Shown in pieces: positions 7,579-13,805 of a stretch of 33,839 bases of DNA (within the stretch, counting starts at the first letter, position 1; every line of letters begins with the position of its first letter). Position numbers and translations under genes: made by a program. This DNA comes from Leucobacter sp. UBA1945 (GTDB taxonomy: Bacteria; Actinomycetota; Actinomycetes; Actinomycetales; Microbacteriaceae): the NCBI GenBank assembly GCA_002336855.1, contig DDEV01000010.1:1-33839 (forward strand), written 5' to 3'. The notes below the pieces were generated by a model that was given only the letters and a program-made list of their open reading frames with translations, ran no database searches and was not told where the DNA came from.

Positions 7579-8013
7579 ATGACCAGCTTCATCTCGCACA
7601 CCACGATCGACTGCCACGATGCCTTCGCGCTCTCGGAGTGGTGGAAGCAGCTGCTGGGCTACGTCGACATCGAGGGCGACCCGAACGCCCCCGGCCACGA
7701 GGAATGCATGATTCAAGACCCGGGCTCGAATCACCGATTGCTGTTCATCGAGGTGCCCGACGAGCATCTGCCACCAAAGCGCATTCACTTCGACGTGCGA
7801 CCGCGAAGCGGCACCCAGGCCGCCGAGATCGACCGCGTGCTCGGTCTTGGCGCGACACTCGTTGTCGACCGCCGAGGCATCTACGGGCCGGGCAGCGGTT
7901 GGGCGGTGCTGGCCGACCCAGAGGGCAACCAGTTCTGCGTGCTGCGCTCGGAACAAGAGCTGCACGACGCGGGTGAGGCGGCTCCTGCCGATACCGTAGC
8001 CTCCCCTAGTTGA
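7579..8013 (+). CDS. VOC family (glyoxalase-fold) protein
   Basis: This is a 144-residue protein of the vicinal oxygen chelate superfamily, the glyoxalase/bleomycin-resistance/dioxygenase group. It shows the paired beta-alpha-beta-beta-beta pattern: SHTTIDCHDAFALSEWWKQLLGY at the N-terminus, RIHFDVRPR in the middle, and the closing motif WAVLADPEGNQFCVL typical of this subfamily. The aspartate-rich DPEGNQFCV end and the histidines at the start of each half are likely metal or ligand positions. The open frame runs upstream, but the ATG at 7579 fits both the family's N-terminus and the nearby -10. It overlaps the convergent GNAT gene by 8 bp. The substrate is unknown. Confidence 0.88.
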   Translation: MTSFISHTTIDCHDAFALSEWWKQLLGYVDIEGDPNAPGHEECMIQDPGSNHRLLFIEVPDEHLPPKRIHFDVRPRSGTQAAEIDRVLGLGATLVVDRRGIYGPGSGWAVLADPEGNQFCVLRSEQELHDAGEAAPADTVASPS

Positions 8014-8578
8014 GCGCCAGCCGCATCAGCACACGCGGAAACCCGTCGAGCACAGATCCGGTGTCTGCGGCTTTCTCAAAACCCGCGCTCTCGAACAGAT
8101 GCCGCGTGCCAACGTAGGCCATCGTGAGATTCACCTTTTCGCCGCCGTTGTCGACAGGATACCCCTCAATTGCTGGCGCACCGCTCGCTCTCGCGTGTGC
8201 GACCGCGCCCTCGATCAAGGCATGCATCACTCCCTGCTTGCGGTAGCCGGGTTTGACGCGAAAGCACCAGAGCGACCACACGTCAGTGTCGTCGACATTT
8301 GGGATCAGCCGATTGCGGGCAAAACTCGTCTCACGGCGCGGATGCACCGCGGCCCAGCCGACCGGGTTGCCGTCTAGGTAGGCGAGCACGCCCGGAGGCG
8401 GGTCTTGCTGGCAGAGTTCACGCACCCGGGCTGAGCGGTCGGGTTCGCGCAACTGAACGTTCTCTTTATTACCGATACGATAGCTCAGACAAAAGCACAC
8501 GTTCGAGGTCGGTTTCTTCGGCCCGATGACCGCCGCCACATCTTCGAACACCGTCGCTGGTCTCACTTCGATTGCCAT
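8006..8578 (-). CDS. GNAT family N-acetyltransferase
   Basis: This is a 190-residue GCN5-related acetyltransferase, which would pass an acetyl group from acetyl-CoA to an unknown amine. The acetyl-CoA binding motif is CFRVKPGYRKQGVMHALIEGAVAHARASG (about residues 105-133), followed by the usual late strand with YVGTRHLFESAGFEKA. The N-terminal part contains FCLSYRIGN, a stretch seen in a subgroup of actinobacterial GNAT proteins. The ATG at 8578 is supported by a CATACT hexamer 6 nt upstream. It is convergent with the glyoxalase-fold gene (8-bp overlap) and stands head-to-head with the next GNAT gene, whose promoter lies within 100 bp. Confidence 0.9.
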   Translation of the reverse strand: MAIEVRPATVFEDVAAVIGPKKPTSNVCFCLSYRIGNKENVQLREPDRSARVRELCQQDPPPGVLAYLDGNPVGWAAVHPRRETSFARNRLIPNVDDTDVWSLWCFRVKPGYRKQGVMHALIEGAVAHARASGAPAIEGYPVDNGGEKVNLTMAYVGTRHLFESAGFEKAADTGSVLDGFPRVLMRLALN

Positions 8579-8590
8579 AACACCAGTATG
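8579..8590 (-). promoter_or_regulatory. -10 element of a leaderless start (GNAT gene)
   Basis: On the minus strand CATACT (8590-8585) plus a 6-nt spacer leads directly to the ATG at 8578. No ribosome site is seen. Confidence 0.55.
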
Positions 8591-8663
8591 GTCGCGGGGT
8601 CAGACATTCTGCGCGCATTTCATTTTGCGCTTGGCATCTCGCAGTCGCTGTCATTGCGGCAGG

Positions 8664-8675
8664 CATAATTCACAC
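8664..8675 (+). promoter_or_regulatory. -10 element of a leaderless start (RimJ/L-type GNAT gene)
   Basis: CATAAT at 8664-8669 ends 6 nt before the ATG at 8676. The -35 is weak. Confidence 0.6.
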
Positions 8676-9218
8676 ATGCGCCTCACCACCGAGCGACTCG
8701 ACCTTCGCGAGCTGACGAGAGACGATCTGCCCGCGCTTCGCGCCATTCTGCAAGACGAAGAAACCATGCTCGCCTACGAAGGCGCATTCGACGACGAGAT
8801 GGTTGACAACTGGCTCGACCGAATGCTCGAGCGCTACGAGACGCCCGGCCACGGATTCATGGCGGTGGTGCTTCGCGAGACTGACGAAATGATCGGGCAA
8901 TGCGGCCTGACGATGCAGCACATTCTGAACGAAGACGTGCTCGAGGTCGGGTACCTCTTCAACCGCGCCCACTGGCATCGCGGCTACGCCCTGGAGGCCG
9001 CGACCGCTTGCCGTGACTTCGCGTTTGACGAGCTCGGCGCCGACCGGGTGTGGGCCCAGATCCGCGACACGAACCTCTCGTCGATGAACGTGGCCATTCG
9101 ACTGGGCATGACCGTGCGCGGGCGATTCGTGAAGCACTATCGCGGGGTCGACATGCCCCATCTCGCCTTCGCGATCGACAGGGCACACTGGGCATTACCT
9201 GCCTTCGCGTCCCACTAG
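8676..9218 (+). CDS. GNAT family N-acetyltransferase, RimJ/RimL type
   Basis: This is a 180-residue acetyltransferase of the RimJ/RimL-like GNAT group, which acetylate protein N-termini or small molecules with acetyl-CoA. The N-terminus MRLTTERLDLRELTRDDLPALRAIL is the hallmark of the group. The acetyl-CoA site is VGYLFNRAHWHRGYALEAATACRDFAFDELGADRVWAQI, then NLSSMNVAIRLGM. The target cannot be deduced, so no rim name is given. The start at 8676 is preferred over upstream codons because it matches the family's N-terminus and the 6-nt -10 spacing. It is divergent from another GNAT gene; the two share no close sequence similarity, so a recent duplication is unlikely. Confidence 0.9.
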   Translation: MRLTTERLDLRELTRDDLPALRAILQDEETMLAYEGAFDDEMVDNWLDRMLERYETPGHGFMAVVLRETDEMIGQCGLTMQHILNEDVLEVGYLFNRAHWHRGYALEAATACRDFAFDELGADRVWAQIRDTNLSSMNVAIRLGMTVRGRFVKHYRGVDMPHLAFAIDRAHWALPAFASH

Positions 9219-9225
9219 ATGTTGA

Positions 9226-9260
9226 TTGCAAGAAATGATTTAGTCATCTAAACTACTTTT
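9226..9260 (+). promoter_or_regulatory. Promoter with overlapping palindromic operator
   Basis: A -35 TTGCAA (9226-9231), a 17-nt spacer and a -10 TAAACT (9249-9254) lie 6 nt before the ATG at 9261. An inverted repeat, TTTAGTCATCTAAA (9239-9252), covers the end of the spacer and the -10, where a bound regulator would block RNA polymerase. The MarR-family gene encoded just downstream is the natural candidate to bind it. Confidence 0.7.
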
Positions 9261-9572
9261 ATGACTGACTCACTCTCCCCCTCCGCAGCAACCACGCAGA
9301 ATCTCAGAACATCGTTCAGCAAGAAGCCGTTGCGATTCAAGTTCGGCATTGCTCTGCTGATCCTCTACCCATTCATGTGGCTGTTCGCTGCGATCGTGCC
9401 CTTTCTACCCCTTGATGTCGGAGTGAAGGCGGCCATCGTGGGCGGCGACCTGGTAGCCGCAGAGATCGTGTTCGTGCTCGCCGTCGCCTGTGTCGGCAAA
9501 GAGACTTACCTCGCAATCAAGGCCAAGCTGCTCAAGCGCAAGCGAGGCAAGGCGGCACCGAGCGCAGACTAA
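9261..9572 (+). CDS. Small two-helix membrane protein
   Basis: This is a 103-residue protein with two transmembrane helices (LRFKFGIALLILYPFMWLFAAIVPFLPL and AAIVGGDLVAAEIVFVLAVACVGKE) and a basic C-terminal tail (IKAKLLKRKRGK) that should face the cytoplasm. It resembles the short proteins annotated as transporter suffix domain proteins; the function is unknown. Its promoter is the best defined in the window and carries a palindrome over the -10. It is followed directly by a MarR regulator gene 9 nt downstream on the same strand, so the two probably form one regulated unit. Confidence 0.8.
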   Translation: MTDSLSPSAATTQNLRTSFSKKPLRFKFGIALLILYPFMWLFAAIVPFLPLDVGVKAAIVGGDLVAAEIVFVLAVACVGKETYLAIKAKLLKRKRGKAAPSAD

Positions 9573-9581
9573 CCTGGCTGT
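9570..9581 (+). promoter_or_regulatory. Possible internal -10 element (MarR gene)
   Basis: TAACCT at 9570-9575 overlaps the stop codon of the small membrane protein gene and ends 6 nt before the MarR ATG at 9582. It lacks a clear -35, so read-through from the upstream promoter may also matter. Confidence 0.45.
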
Positions 9582-10028
9582 ATGTCGAATATGGATGCGC
9601 AGCATGCGAGGCGTGCGGCCGCTCAGATCAACGACCTCATCGTCGACCTGTGGATCACGACCGAGCGAAACGGCCCACGCTACGACGAGTTCGACCTCAG
9701 CAGCCAGCAGCACGCGGTGCTCAGCCATATCGTGTCGCAGCCTGAGATCACCCCAAACGAGCTCGCGCTCGCGCTCGGGGTCACGCGCGGCGCGATCAGC
9801 CAACACCTCAGCGCCCTCGAACAGGCGGGCTACATTTCGCGAGAACGCAGCGAGCGGGATCGCCGAGTGCATGTGCTTCGCCTGGAGCCACTGGGCGAGC
9901 GCTATCGTGATGCGCTGCAGCAGTTCGAGAAGTACACCGTCGACAGGTACCTCGAACGGCTCTCGAGCTCTGACATCACCGAGATCGTTGCGGCGCTACA
10001 GAAGCTGCAGGCCGCGTTCGCCGACTGA
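9582..10028 (+). CDS. MarR family transcriptional regulator
   Basis: This is a 148-residue winged-helix repressor of the MarR family. The recognition helices lie at about residues 56-83 (ITPNELALALGVTRGAISQHLSALEQAGYI). The beta-wing has the conserved acidic-basic core SERDRRVHVLRLEPLG (about 90-105). Helices at both ends should form the dimer. It follows the small membrane protein gene by 9 nt, and a palindrome sits over that gene's -10, so the simple inference is that it represses this unit in response to an unknown small molecule. The start at 9582 is placed by a -10 hexamer 6 nt upstream; a second ATG is present 3 codons later (MSNMDAQ). Confidence 0.93.
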   Translation: MSNMDAQHARRAAAQINDLIVDLWITTERNGPRYDEFDLSSQQHAVLSHIVSQPEITPNELALALGVTRGAISQHLSALEQAGYISRERSERDRRVHVLRLEPLGERYRDALQQFEKYTVDRYLERLSSSDITEIVAALQKLQAAFAD

Positions 10029-10029
10029 C

Positions 10030-10060
10030 GCGGGTGCCTGAAGGTATCAGGCACGCCCGC
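10030..10060. terminator. Stem-loop between convergent genes
   Basis: The arms GCGGG-TGCCTGA (10030-10041) and TCAGGCA-CG-CCCGC (10047-10060) pair over 12 bp with a 2-nt bulge and a 5-nt loop. The structure starts just after the MarR stop codon and overlaps the 3' end of the SAP gene. There is no T run; two-way termination is inferred from position. Confidence 0.55.
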
Positions 10061-10610
10061 GCTCGTCGATCGGCCGACGACGGTACTGTCGCCAGGCCTC
10101 GAGCAGATCGTCGCGAGACCCGTCAGGGTGCGCCTCGTGCCAGGCACGGGTGAAGCGGTTGTATTCGAACTGCTGGTCGATGGCCTTCGGACCACCACCT
10201 CGTGTTTCATGCCAGTGGTTCACCGCGTCTTGCATCGTCTTGGTGCCGTCTGCCTGCGAGAAGAATGCACGCATCTCGGCGTCGAAGTGAAATCCGGGCC
10301 CGATCTGTTCGGCCATCCACGCCCGCACGACCTGACTTGAGCGCTGGCCCACCGGAATCACGGTCGCGGACGAGAGCGCGCCCGTCAGCTGGGCAGTAGC
10401 CGCGCGCCTCGGCGCGGCGGGCTCTGCGAACTCGCGCCCGGCAAGTGCGGCCACGATCCTCGCAGCCAAAACCTCTTTGCTACCTGTCGCACGAATGCCA
10501 AGCCGTCTGGCAAAAGTCACGAGCTCGTCTTTCAACCAGTACCAACGCACAAATTCAGCCTCTGAGAGGCCCGGGGCGAGCTCGGGGCGAGCGGAATCAG
10601 CGGCTGTCAC
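10047..10610 (-). CDS. SAP-domain protein
   Basis: This is a 187-residue protein with an N-terminal SAP-type helix-turn-helix (about residues 26-58: LKDELVTFARRLGIRATGSKEVLAARIVAAL), a fold that often binds DNA or RNA. The C-terminal region (about 105-180: FHFDAEMRAFFSQADGTKTMQDAVNHWHETR...FEYNRFTRAWHEAHP...LLEAWRQYRRRP) is the one that accompanies SAP in small bacterial proteins of unknown function (DUF6434-like). The start is GTG at 10610, chosen because a TAGGGT hexamer lies 6 nt upstream and the frame begins there. It is convergent with the MarR gene. A role in nucleic-acid binding is possible but unproven. Confidence 0.82.
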   Translation of the reverse strand: MTAADSARPELAPGLSEAEFVRWYWLKDELVTFARRLGIRATGSKEVLAARIVAALAGREFAEPAAPRRAATAQLTGALSSATVIPVGQRSSQVVRAWMAEQIGPGFHFDAEMRAFFSQADGTKTMQDAVNHWHETRGGGPKAIDQQFEYNRFTRAWHEAHPDGSRDDLLEAWRQYRRRPIDERGRA

Positions 10611-10622
10611 GAAGCCACCCTA
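10611..10622 (-). promoter_or_regulatory. -10 element of a leaderless GTG start (SAP gene)
   Basis: On the minus strand TAGGGT (10622-10617) is followed by the 6-nt spacer GGCTTC and the GTG start at 10610. Confidence 0.55.
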
Positions 10623-10673
10623 GCAATTTGACTGAGCGACGACTATCTCGCGTTGCGCTCAATTGGCCACTGC

Positions 10674-10685
10674 TAGCCTGATGCC
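10674..10685 (+). promoter_or_regulatory. -10 element of a leaderless start (four-helix membrane protein)
   Basis: TAGCCT at 10674-10679 ends 6 nt before the ATG at 10686. Confidence 0.6.
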
Positions 10686-11189
10686 ATGCGCACAGCTGCC
10701 ACATTGACGGGCATGGTCGCGATCGCGCTCTTCGGAGTGTGGGGCGCCCTGCTCATGAGCAGTTGGGTCATCGTGGCCGCAAGCGGAATGCCGCTCACCG
10801 CATCAATCAATGCCATGGAGGCAGCGAATCAGCCATACTCAGTGCTGCCGGGGCTGCTGTTCGCGGCGTTGGGCGTAGTTCTGGGCTTTGCGTGGGTGTG
10901 GCTCATGTGGTCACCCAGAGTTGCAGCGCCTGCCTGGGCAGGATTCTCATTGTGGGCGGCAATCATTGCGCTTGGCGGACCCGCATATTTCTTCGCGAGC
11001 TTTGGCAACATTAACTCGGTGGGTGACACGTTCTACGGGTGGGACCCGGCCGCGGCGTTTGCGCTTCAGGCCCCGCTCTACCTCGTCAGTGCCGTCGCGG
11101 CAGTGATCGCGATCGGCGCTCCCCTATGTGTGTTAATTCTGCATGCGTCTCGTGTACGGCGGATGCACGCAGAAAGCTCCCCATCGTGA
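10686..11189 (+). CDS. Four-helix membrane protein
   Basis: This is a 167-residue protein with four predicted transmembrane helices: about 6-33, 51-75, 83-105 and 124-152. A short basic tail (ASRVRRMHAES) should lie in the cytoplasm. I do not recognise the family and assign no function. Its TGA stop overlaps a GTG start (GTGA, 11186-11189) of what was once an amidohydrolase gene, so it was probably co-translated with that enzyme before the latter was destroyed. The two may have worked together. It is now an orphan ahead of a toxin-antitoxin module. Confidence 0.8.
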   Translation: MRTAATLTGMVAIALFGVWGALLMSSWVIVAASGMPLTASINAMEAANQPYSVLPGLLFAALGVVLGFAWVWLMWSPRVAAPAWAGFSLWAAIIALGGPAYFFASFGNINSVGDTFYGWDPAAAFALQAPLYLVSAVAAVIAIGAPLCVLILHASRVRRMHAESSPS

Positions 11190-11246
11190 CGCAGCGCGTA
11201 TTCGACTCGCACCTGCACATCGTCGACCCGAGTTCCTTGAGCGCAG
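11186..11246 (+). pseudogene. Remnant of an amidohydrolase gene (first codons only)
   Basis: From the GTG at 11186 the frame reads VTQRVFDSHLHIVDP, which is the standard start of TIM-barrel amidohydrolases (amidohydrolase-2 type) with the metal-binding HxH pair. Similarity stops after about codon 15 (near 11230). The frame then runs into the 3' end of the RelE toxin gene and ends at 11311. The rest of a gene normally near 270-300 codons is absent from the window. The 4-nt GTGA overlap with the membrane protein gene indicates a former operon. Confidence 0.72.
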
Positions 11247-11504
11247 CTACCGATAGATTTCGCGACGATGACCGAGGCGCAAGATCAGGACAACGACCTC
11301 TTCATCGATGACATCGTAGACAACGCGATAGTCTCCAACGCGGATGCGCAATTCTCCTTCGCCACAGACAAGCTGAACACACCCAGCCGGGTGAGGTTCT
11401 TCTGCGAGTTTAGAGATTGCTTCCAGAAGGCGTCGCGCTACTTGCCTGTCCAGCTTTCGCAAAGCTTTTGCAGCAGATGGAGCATAGACAATCTCGTAAG
11501 CCAT
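11247..11504 (-). CDS. RelE/ParE family toxin
   Basis: This is an 85-residue toxin of the RelE/ParE superfamily. It has the full RelE-type core: MAYEIVYAPSAAKALRKLDRQVARRLLEAI, then GEGELRIRVGDYRVVYDVIDEEVVVLILRLGHRREIYR. The basic and aromatic residues in RVGDYRVVYDV and the C-terminal HRREIYR are those expected for a ribosome-dependent mRNA-cutting toxin. It lies 9 nt downstream of a Phd/YefM antitoxin gene, the standard order. Expression should be held down by the antitoxin complex at the shared promoter. The module interrupts a former amidohydrolase gene. ParE-type gyrase inhibition is a less likely alternative. Confidence 0.93.
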   Translation of the reverse strand: MAYEIVYAPSAAKALRKLDRQVARRLLEAISKLAEEPHPAGCVQLVCGEGELRIRVGDYRVVYDVIDEEVVVLILRLGHRREIYR

Positions 11505-11513
11505 CCTTATTGA

Positions 11514-11762
11514 TCAGAGGCCCAGCTCTGCCAAGAGTTCATCGTGACCGACACGGGCGCCAGGCTCACGACGCGCTGTCGCAGCAGCACGGATGTCTGC
11601 CATATCTTCGAGCGCTTCTATCGCACGATCGAAGAACTCTGGGGACACGAGAACGGCGCGACGTCCCACCCCGCGCGAGGTAATCTCAACGGGCTCACGC
11701 TGCGCAGCAGCGATATAGTCACTCTGCCTATTGCGGAACTGAGAAAGCGCGACTGAAGTCAT
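11514..11762 (-). CDS. Phd/YefM family antitoxin
   Basis: This is an 82-residue antitoxin of the Phd/YefM family. The N-terminal half (MTSVALSQFRNRQSDYIAAAQREPVEITSRGVGRRAVLVSPEFFD) is the dimeric DNA-binding fold. The C-terminal part (ALEDMADIRAAATARREPGARVGHDELLAELGL) is the disordered tail that should wrap the toxin. The ATG at 11762 follows a TACCAT hexamer by 6 nt, and TGTACA operator sites sit between this -10 and the -35, so it should repress its own operon. Toxin and antitoxin form one transcript with a 9-nt gap. Confidence 0.93.
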   Translation of the reverse strand: MTSVALSQFRNRQSDYIAAAQREPVEITSRGVGRRAVLVSPEFFDRAIEALEDMADIRAAATARREPGARVGHDELLAELGL

Positions 11763-11797
11763 ACCTCAATGGTACGTCTTGTACAAGTTGTACACAA
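11763..11797 (-). promoter_or_regulatory. Toxin-antitoxin promoter with TGTACA operator sites
   Basis: On the minus strand a -35 TTGTGT (11797-11792), a 17-nt spacer and a -10 TACCAT (11774-11769) lie 6 nt before the antitoxin ATG. The spacer holds the perfect palindrome CTTGTACAAG (11778-11787). A second TGTACA lies at 11789-11794 and a partial GGTACG at 11771-11776. The three GTAC cores are exactly 9 bp apart. TGTACA is the known core of the E. coli YefM-YoeB operator. Confidence 0.8.
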
Positions 11798-11822
11798 TTG
11801 CGATTTGCCTGTTGCGCGTGAA

Positions 11823-12788
11823 TCACCGCCGCCGCTGGCACTGCGGGCAAAAGTGCGACGAGCGCCCACCGAAGGGCACGCGCTTCATCGCGGTGCCGCA
11901 GCGGTCGCAGGGCTCCCCCGTGCGACCATAGGCGTGCAGCGAGTGCGCGAAGTACCCTGCCTGACCATTCACGTTCACATACTGCTCGTCAAAGCTCGTG
12001 CCGCCCTCGATGAGCGCCTGCGCAAACACCTCGCGCACGTGAGCGAGTAGCTCGGTCGACTTGCGCGCGCTCAGGCGCGATCCCGGGGTCTCGGGGTGCA
12101 GTCGCGATCGCCAGAGCGCCTCGTCGGCATAGATGTTGCCGACGCCGCTCACGAGAGCCTGGTCGAGCAGCGCACGCTTCACACCAGTATTGCGCCTTCG
12201 CAAGCCCGCAACGAAGGCCCCGTCATCGAACGCAGGGTCGAGAGGATCGCGCGCAATGTGCACCGCCTGGCTCGGCATGAGCGCGAGTTCGGTTCCGAGG
12301 CCACCTGCGGCCCCGTCTGCGGTGCCGTCAAGTACATCGATCGCGAGGGATCCGAAAAGCCTCTGATCGGCGAAGTCGAGGCGAAGTTCACCGTGCTCGG
12401 GGTGCTCGAGCCAGAGGCGCACCCGCACGTGCCGATCGTCTGGTGCCTCGTGTGCGCGCAGCAGCATCTGCCCGCTCATGCCGAGGTGCGCCAGCAGCGC
12501 CTGCGACGGCTCACCCTGCCCGAGCAGTGGCACCCACAAGAACTTGCCCCGTCTCGCGGGCGCACCAAACACCGCGCCGGTGAGGCGCCGCTCGAAGTCG
12601 GCAGCACGCGACGCGCCAGCCGCAGCGCGCATGGTAACGCCGTGCCCACCGAGCCCGTCGTCGCCACCAAGTGGAATATGCCGCTTCAGTGCGCGCGGAT
12701 CCTCGACCGAAATACCGACCACGCGCGCGCCAGTGACCGCCGGCGCAAGCCCGCGACGCACCACCTCGACTTCGGGCAGCTCGGGCAT
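11823..12788 (-). CDS. mutM: Formamidopyrimidine-DNA glycosylase
   Basis: MutM (Fpg) removes 8-oxoguanine and ring-opened purines from DNA and nicks the strand by beta/delta elimination. The 321-residue product starts MPELPEVEVVRRGL, so Pro2 becomes the N-terminal nucleophile, with Glu3 and Lys82 (ARRGKFLW) as partners. The C-terminal zinc finger has Cys294, Cys297, Cys314 and Cys317 (PCDRCGTAMKR...SSHFCPQCQ). The protein is longer than the usual 270-290 residues because of extra residues around 40-65 (GGDDGLGGHGVTMRAAAGASRA) and an acidic/glycine insert further on. The ATG is 1 nt past the rnc stop (TGA-C-ATG), so translation is coupled. It is the last gene of the DUF177-rpmF-rnc-mutM operon. 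Confidence 0.97.
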   Translation of the reverse strand: MPELPEVEVVRRGLAPAVTGARVVGISVEDPRALKRHIPLGGDDGLGGHGVTMRAAAGASRAADFERRLTGAVFGAPARRGKFLWVPLLGQGEPSQALLAHLGMSGQMLLRAHEAPDDRHVRVRLWLEHPEHGELRLDFADQRLFGSLAIDVLDGTADGAAGGLGTELALMPSQAVHIARDPLDPAFDDGAFVAGLRRRNTGVKRALLDQALVSGVGNIYADEALWRSRLHPETPGSRLSARKSTELLAHVREVFAQALIEGGTSFDEQYVNVNGQAGYFAHSLHAYGRTGEPCDRCGTAMKRVPFGGRSSHFCPQCQRRR

Positions 12789-12789
12789 G

Positions 12790-13518
12790 TCAGCGGCTCT
12801 TGCGGTGCTTCAGCTTGCCCTGGTCGCGCAGCCGGGTCACCAGCTCGCGGGCCGCGGCGATCTCGGCGGCCTTCTTGCTGATGCCTGAGCCATTACCGAG
12901 CACCCCGTCGAGCTCGACCGTCGCCTGAAAACGGCGATCGTGGTCGGGGCCAGACCCGACGATGTCGTAGACCGGGCGGGGCACGCCACGAGCGTCGGCT
13001 TCTTCTTGCACCGTGGTCTTCGGGTCGAGCGAAATCGTGAATCGCTCGGGGTCTGCCAGCAGCGGCTCGATGAGCTGCAGCACGAACGCCGCCGCGACGT
13101 GCGGGTCGTTCGACAGGTAGACGGCGCCAATGATCGCCTCGACCGCGTCGGCCAGCAGAGACTCTTTCTCGCGGCCCCCGCTGCGCTCTTCGCCGACGCC
13201 GAGCAGCAGCTGCTCCCCCACACCGATGCCGCGCGCGACCTCGGCGAGCGCCACGCTCGAGACGAGTGCCGCCCTGCGGCGCGAAAGCTCGCCCTCAGAG
13301 AGATCGGGGTGATCGGTGAACAGCTTGACGGTGACAGCCTGCCCTAAGATCGAGTCGCCCAAGAACTCGAGGCGCTCGTTGTGCGGCGATCCACCGTTTT
13401 CGTAGGCCCACGAGCGGTGCGTCAACGCAAGACGCAGCAAATCTGGATCTACCGAAACCCCGAAGGGTGCAAGAAAGCCGCCGATCTCACTCTGAAGTGA
13501 TTTCGACGGCTTTCCCAT
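12790..13518 (-). CDS. rnc: Ribonuclease III
   Basis: RNase III cuts double-stranded RNA, including rRNA precursors and hairpins in mRNA. The 242-residue product has the signature NERLEFLGDSILG at residues 47-59 and the second acidic cluster LLADAVEAIIGAVYL (Asp124, Glu127). Together with Glu51 and Asp55 these form the metal site. The C-terminal third (from about 160: DPKTTVQEEADARG...GNGSGISKKAAEIAAARELV) is the double-stranded RNA binding domain. It lies 70 nt downstream of rpmF and 1 nt upstream of mutM. Confidence 0.98.
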   Translation of the reverse strand: MGKPSKSLQSEIGGFLAPFGVSVDPDLLRLALTHRSWAYENGGSPHNERLEFLGDSILGQAVTVKLFTDHPDLSEGELSRRRAALVSSVALAEVARGIGVGEQLLLGVGEERSGGREKESLLADAVEAIIGAVYLSNDPHVAAAFVLQLIEPLLADPERFTISLDPKTTVQEEADARGVPRPVYDIVGSGPDHDRRFQATVELDGVLGNGSGISKKAAEIAAARELVTRLRDQGKLKHRKSR

Positions 13519-13588
13519 AAGTTTCGTTGCCCGAACGAGCTAGCAACCACGCACCTATTCGATGACGGCTTTCGCCGCCTACGAATGG

Positions 13589-13792
13589 TTACGCGTCAGC
13601 TACCTTGCGGCCCTTGTACTCGAGGAACAGAGCGTTGCCCTGCGAATCCTCGACCACGCGTGCGCGGTGCGCGAGGCTGTAAACGGTGCGACCGTTCTCC
13701 TCGGTCTTTACCAGCTTCGGCGCGACGGCCTTCCACGCCGAACGGCGGTGGCGGGTGTTCGAACGCGACATCTTCCGCTTGGGAACAGCCAT
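13589..13792 (-). CDS. rpmF: Ribosomal protein bL32
   Basis: This is the 67-residue large-subunit protein bL32, with the typical N-terminus MAVPKRKMSRSNTRHRRSAWKAVAPKLVK. There are no cysteines, so it is the zinc-independent form rather than the zinc-ribbon form. It follows the DUF177 gene by 13 nt and precedes rnc, the normal order for this cluster. A purine-rich ribosome site (AGGAAAGAGAG) precedes the ATG at 13792. Confidence 0.97.
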   Translation of the reverse strand: MAVPKRKMSRSNTRHRRSAWKAVAPKLVKTEENGRTVYSLAHRARVVEDSQGNALFLEYKGRKVADA

Positions 13793-13805
13793 GATGCTCT
13801 CTTTC

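Noticed and set aside
11039..11311. A full small gene on the plus strand over the RelE region
   Set aside because: Only the stretch from 11186 to about 11230 shows family similarity. The rest is antisense to the toxin, so it is listed as a gene remnant.
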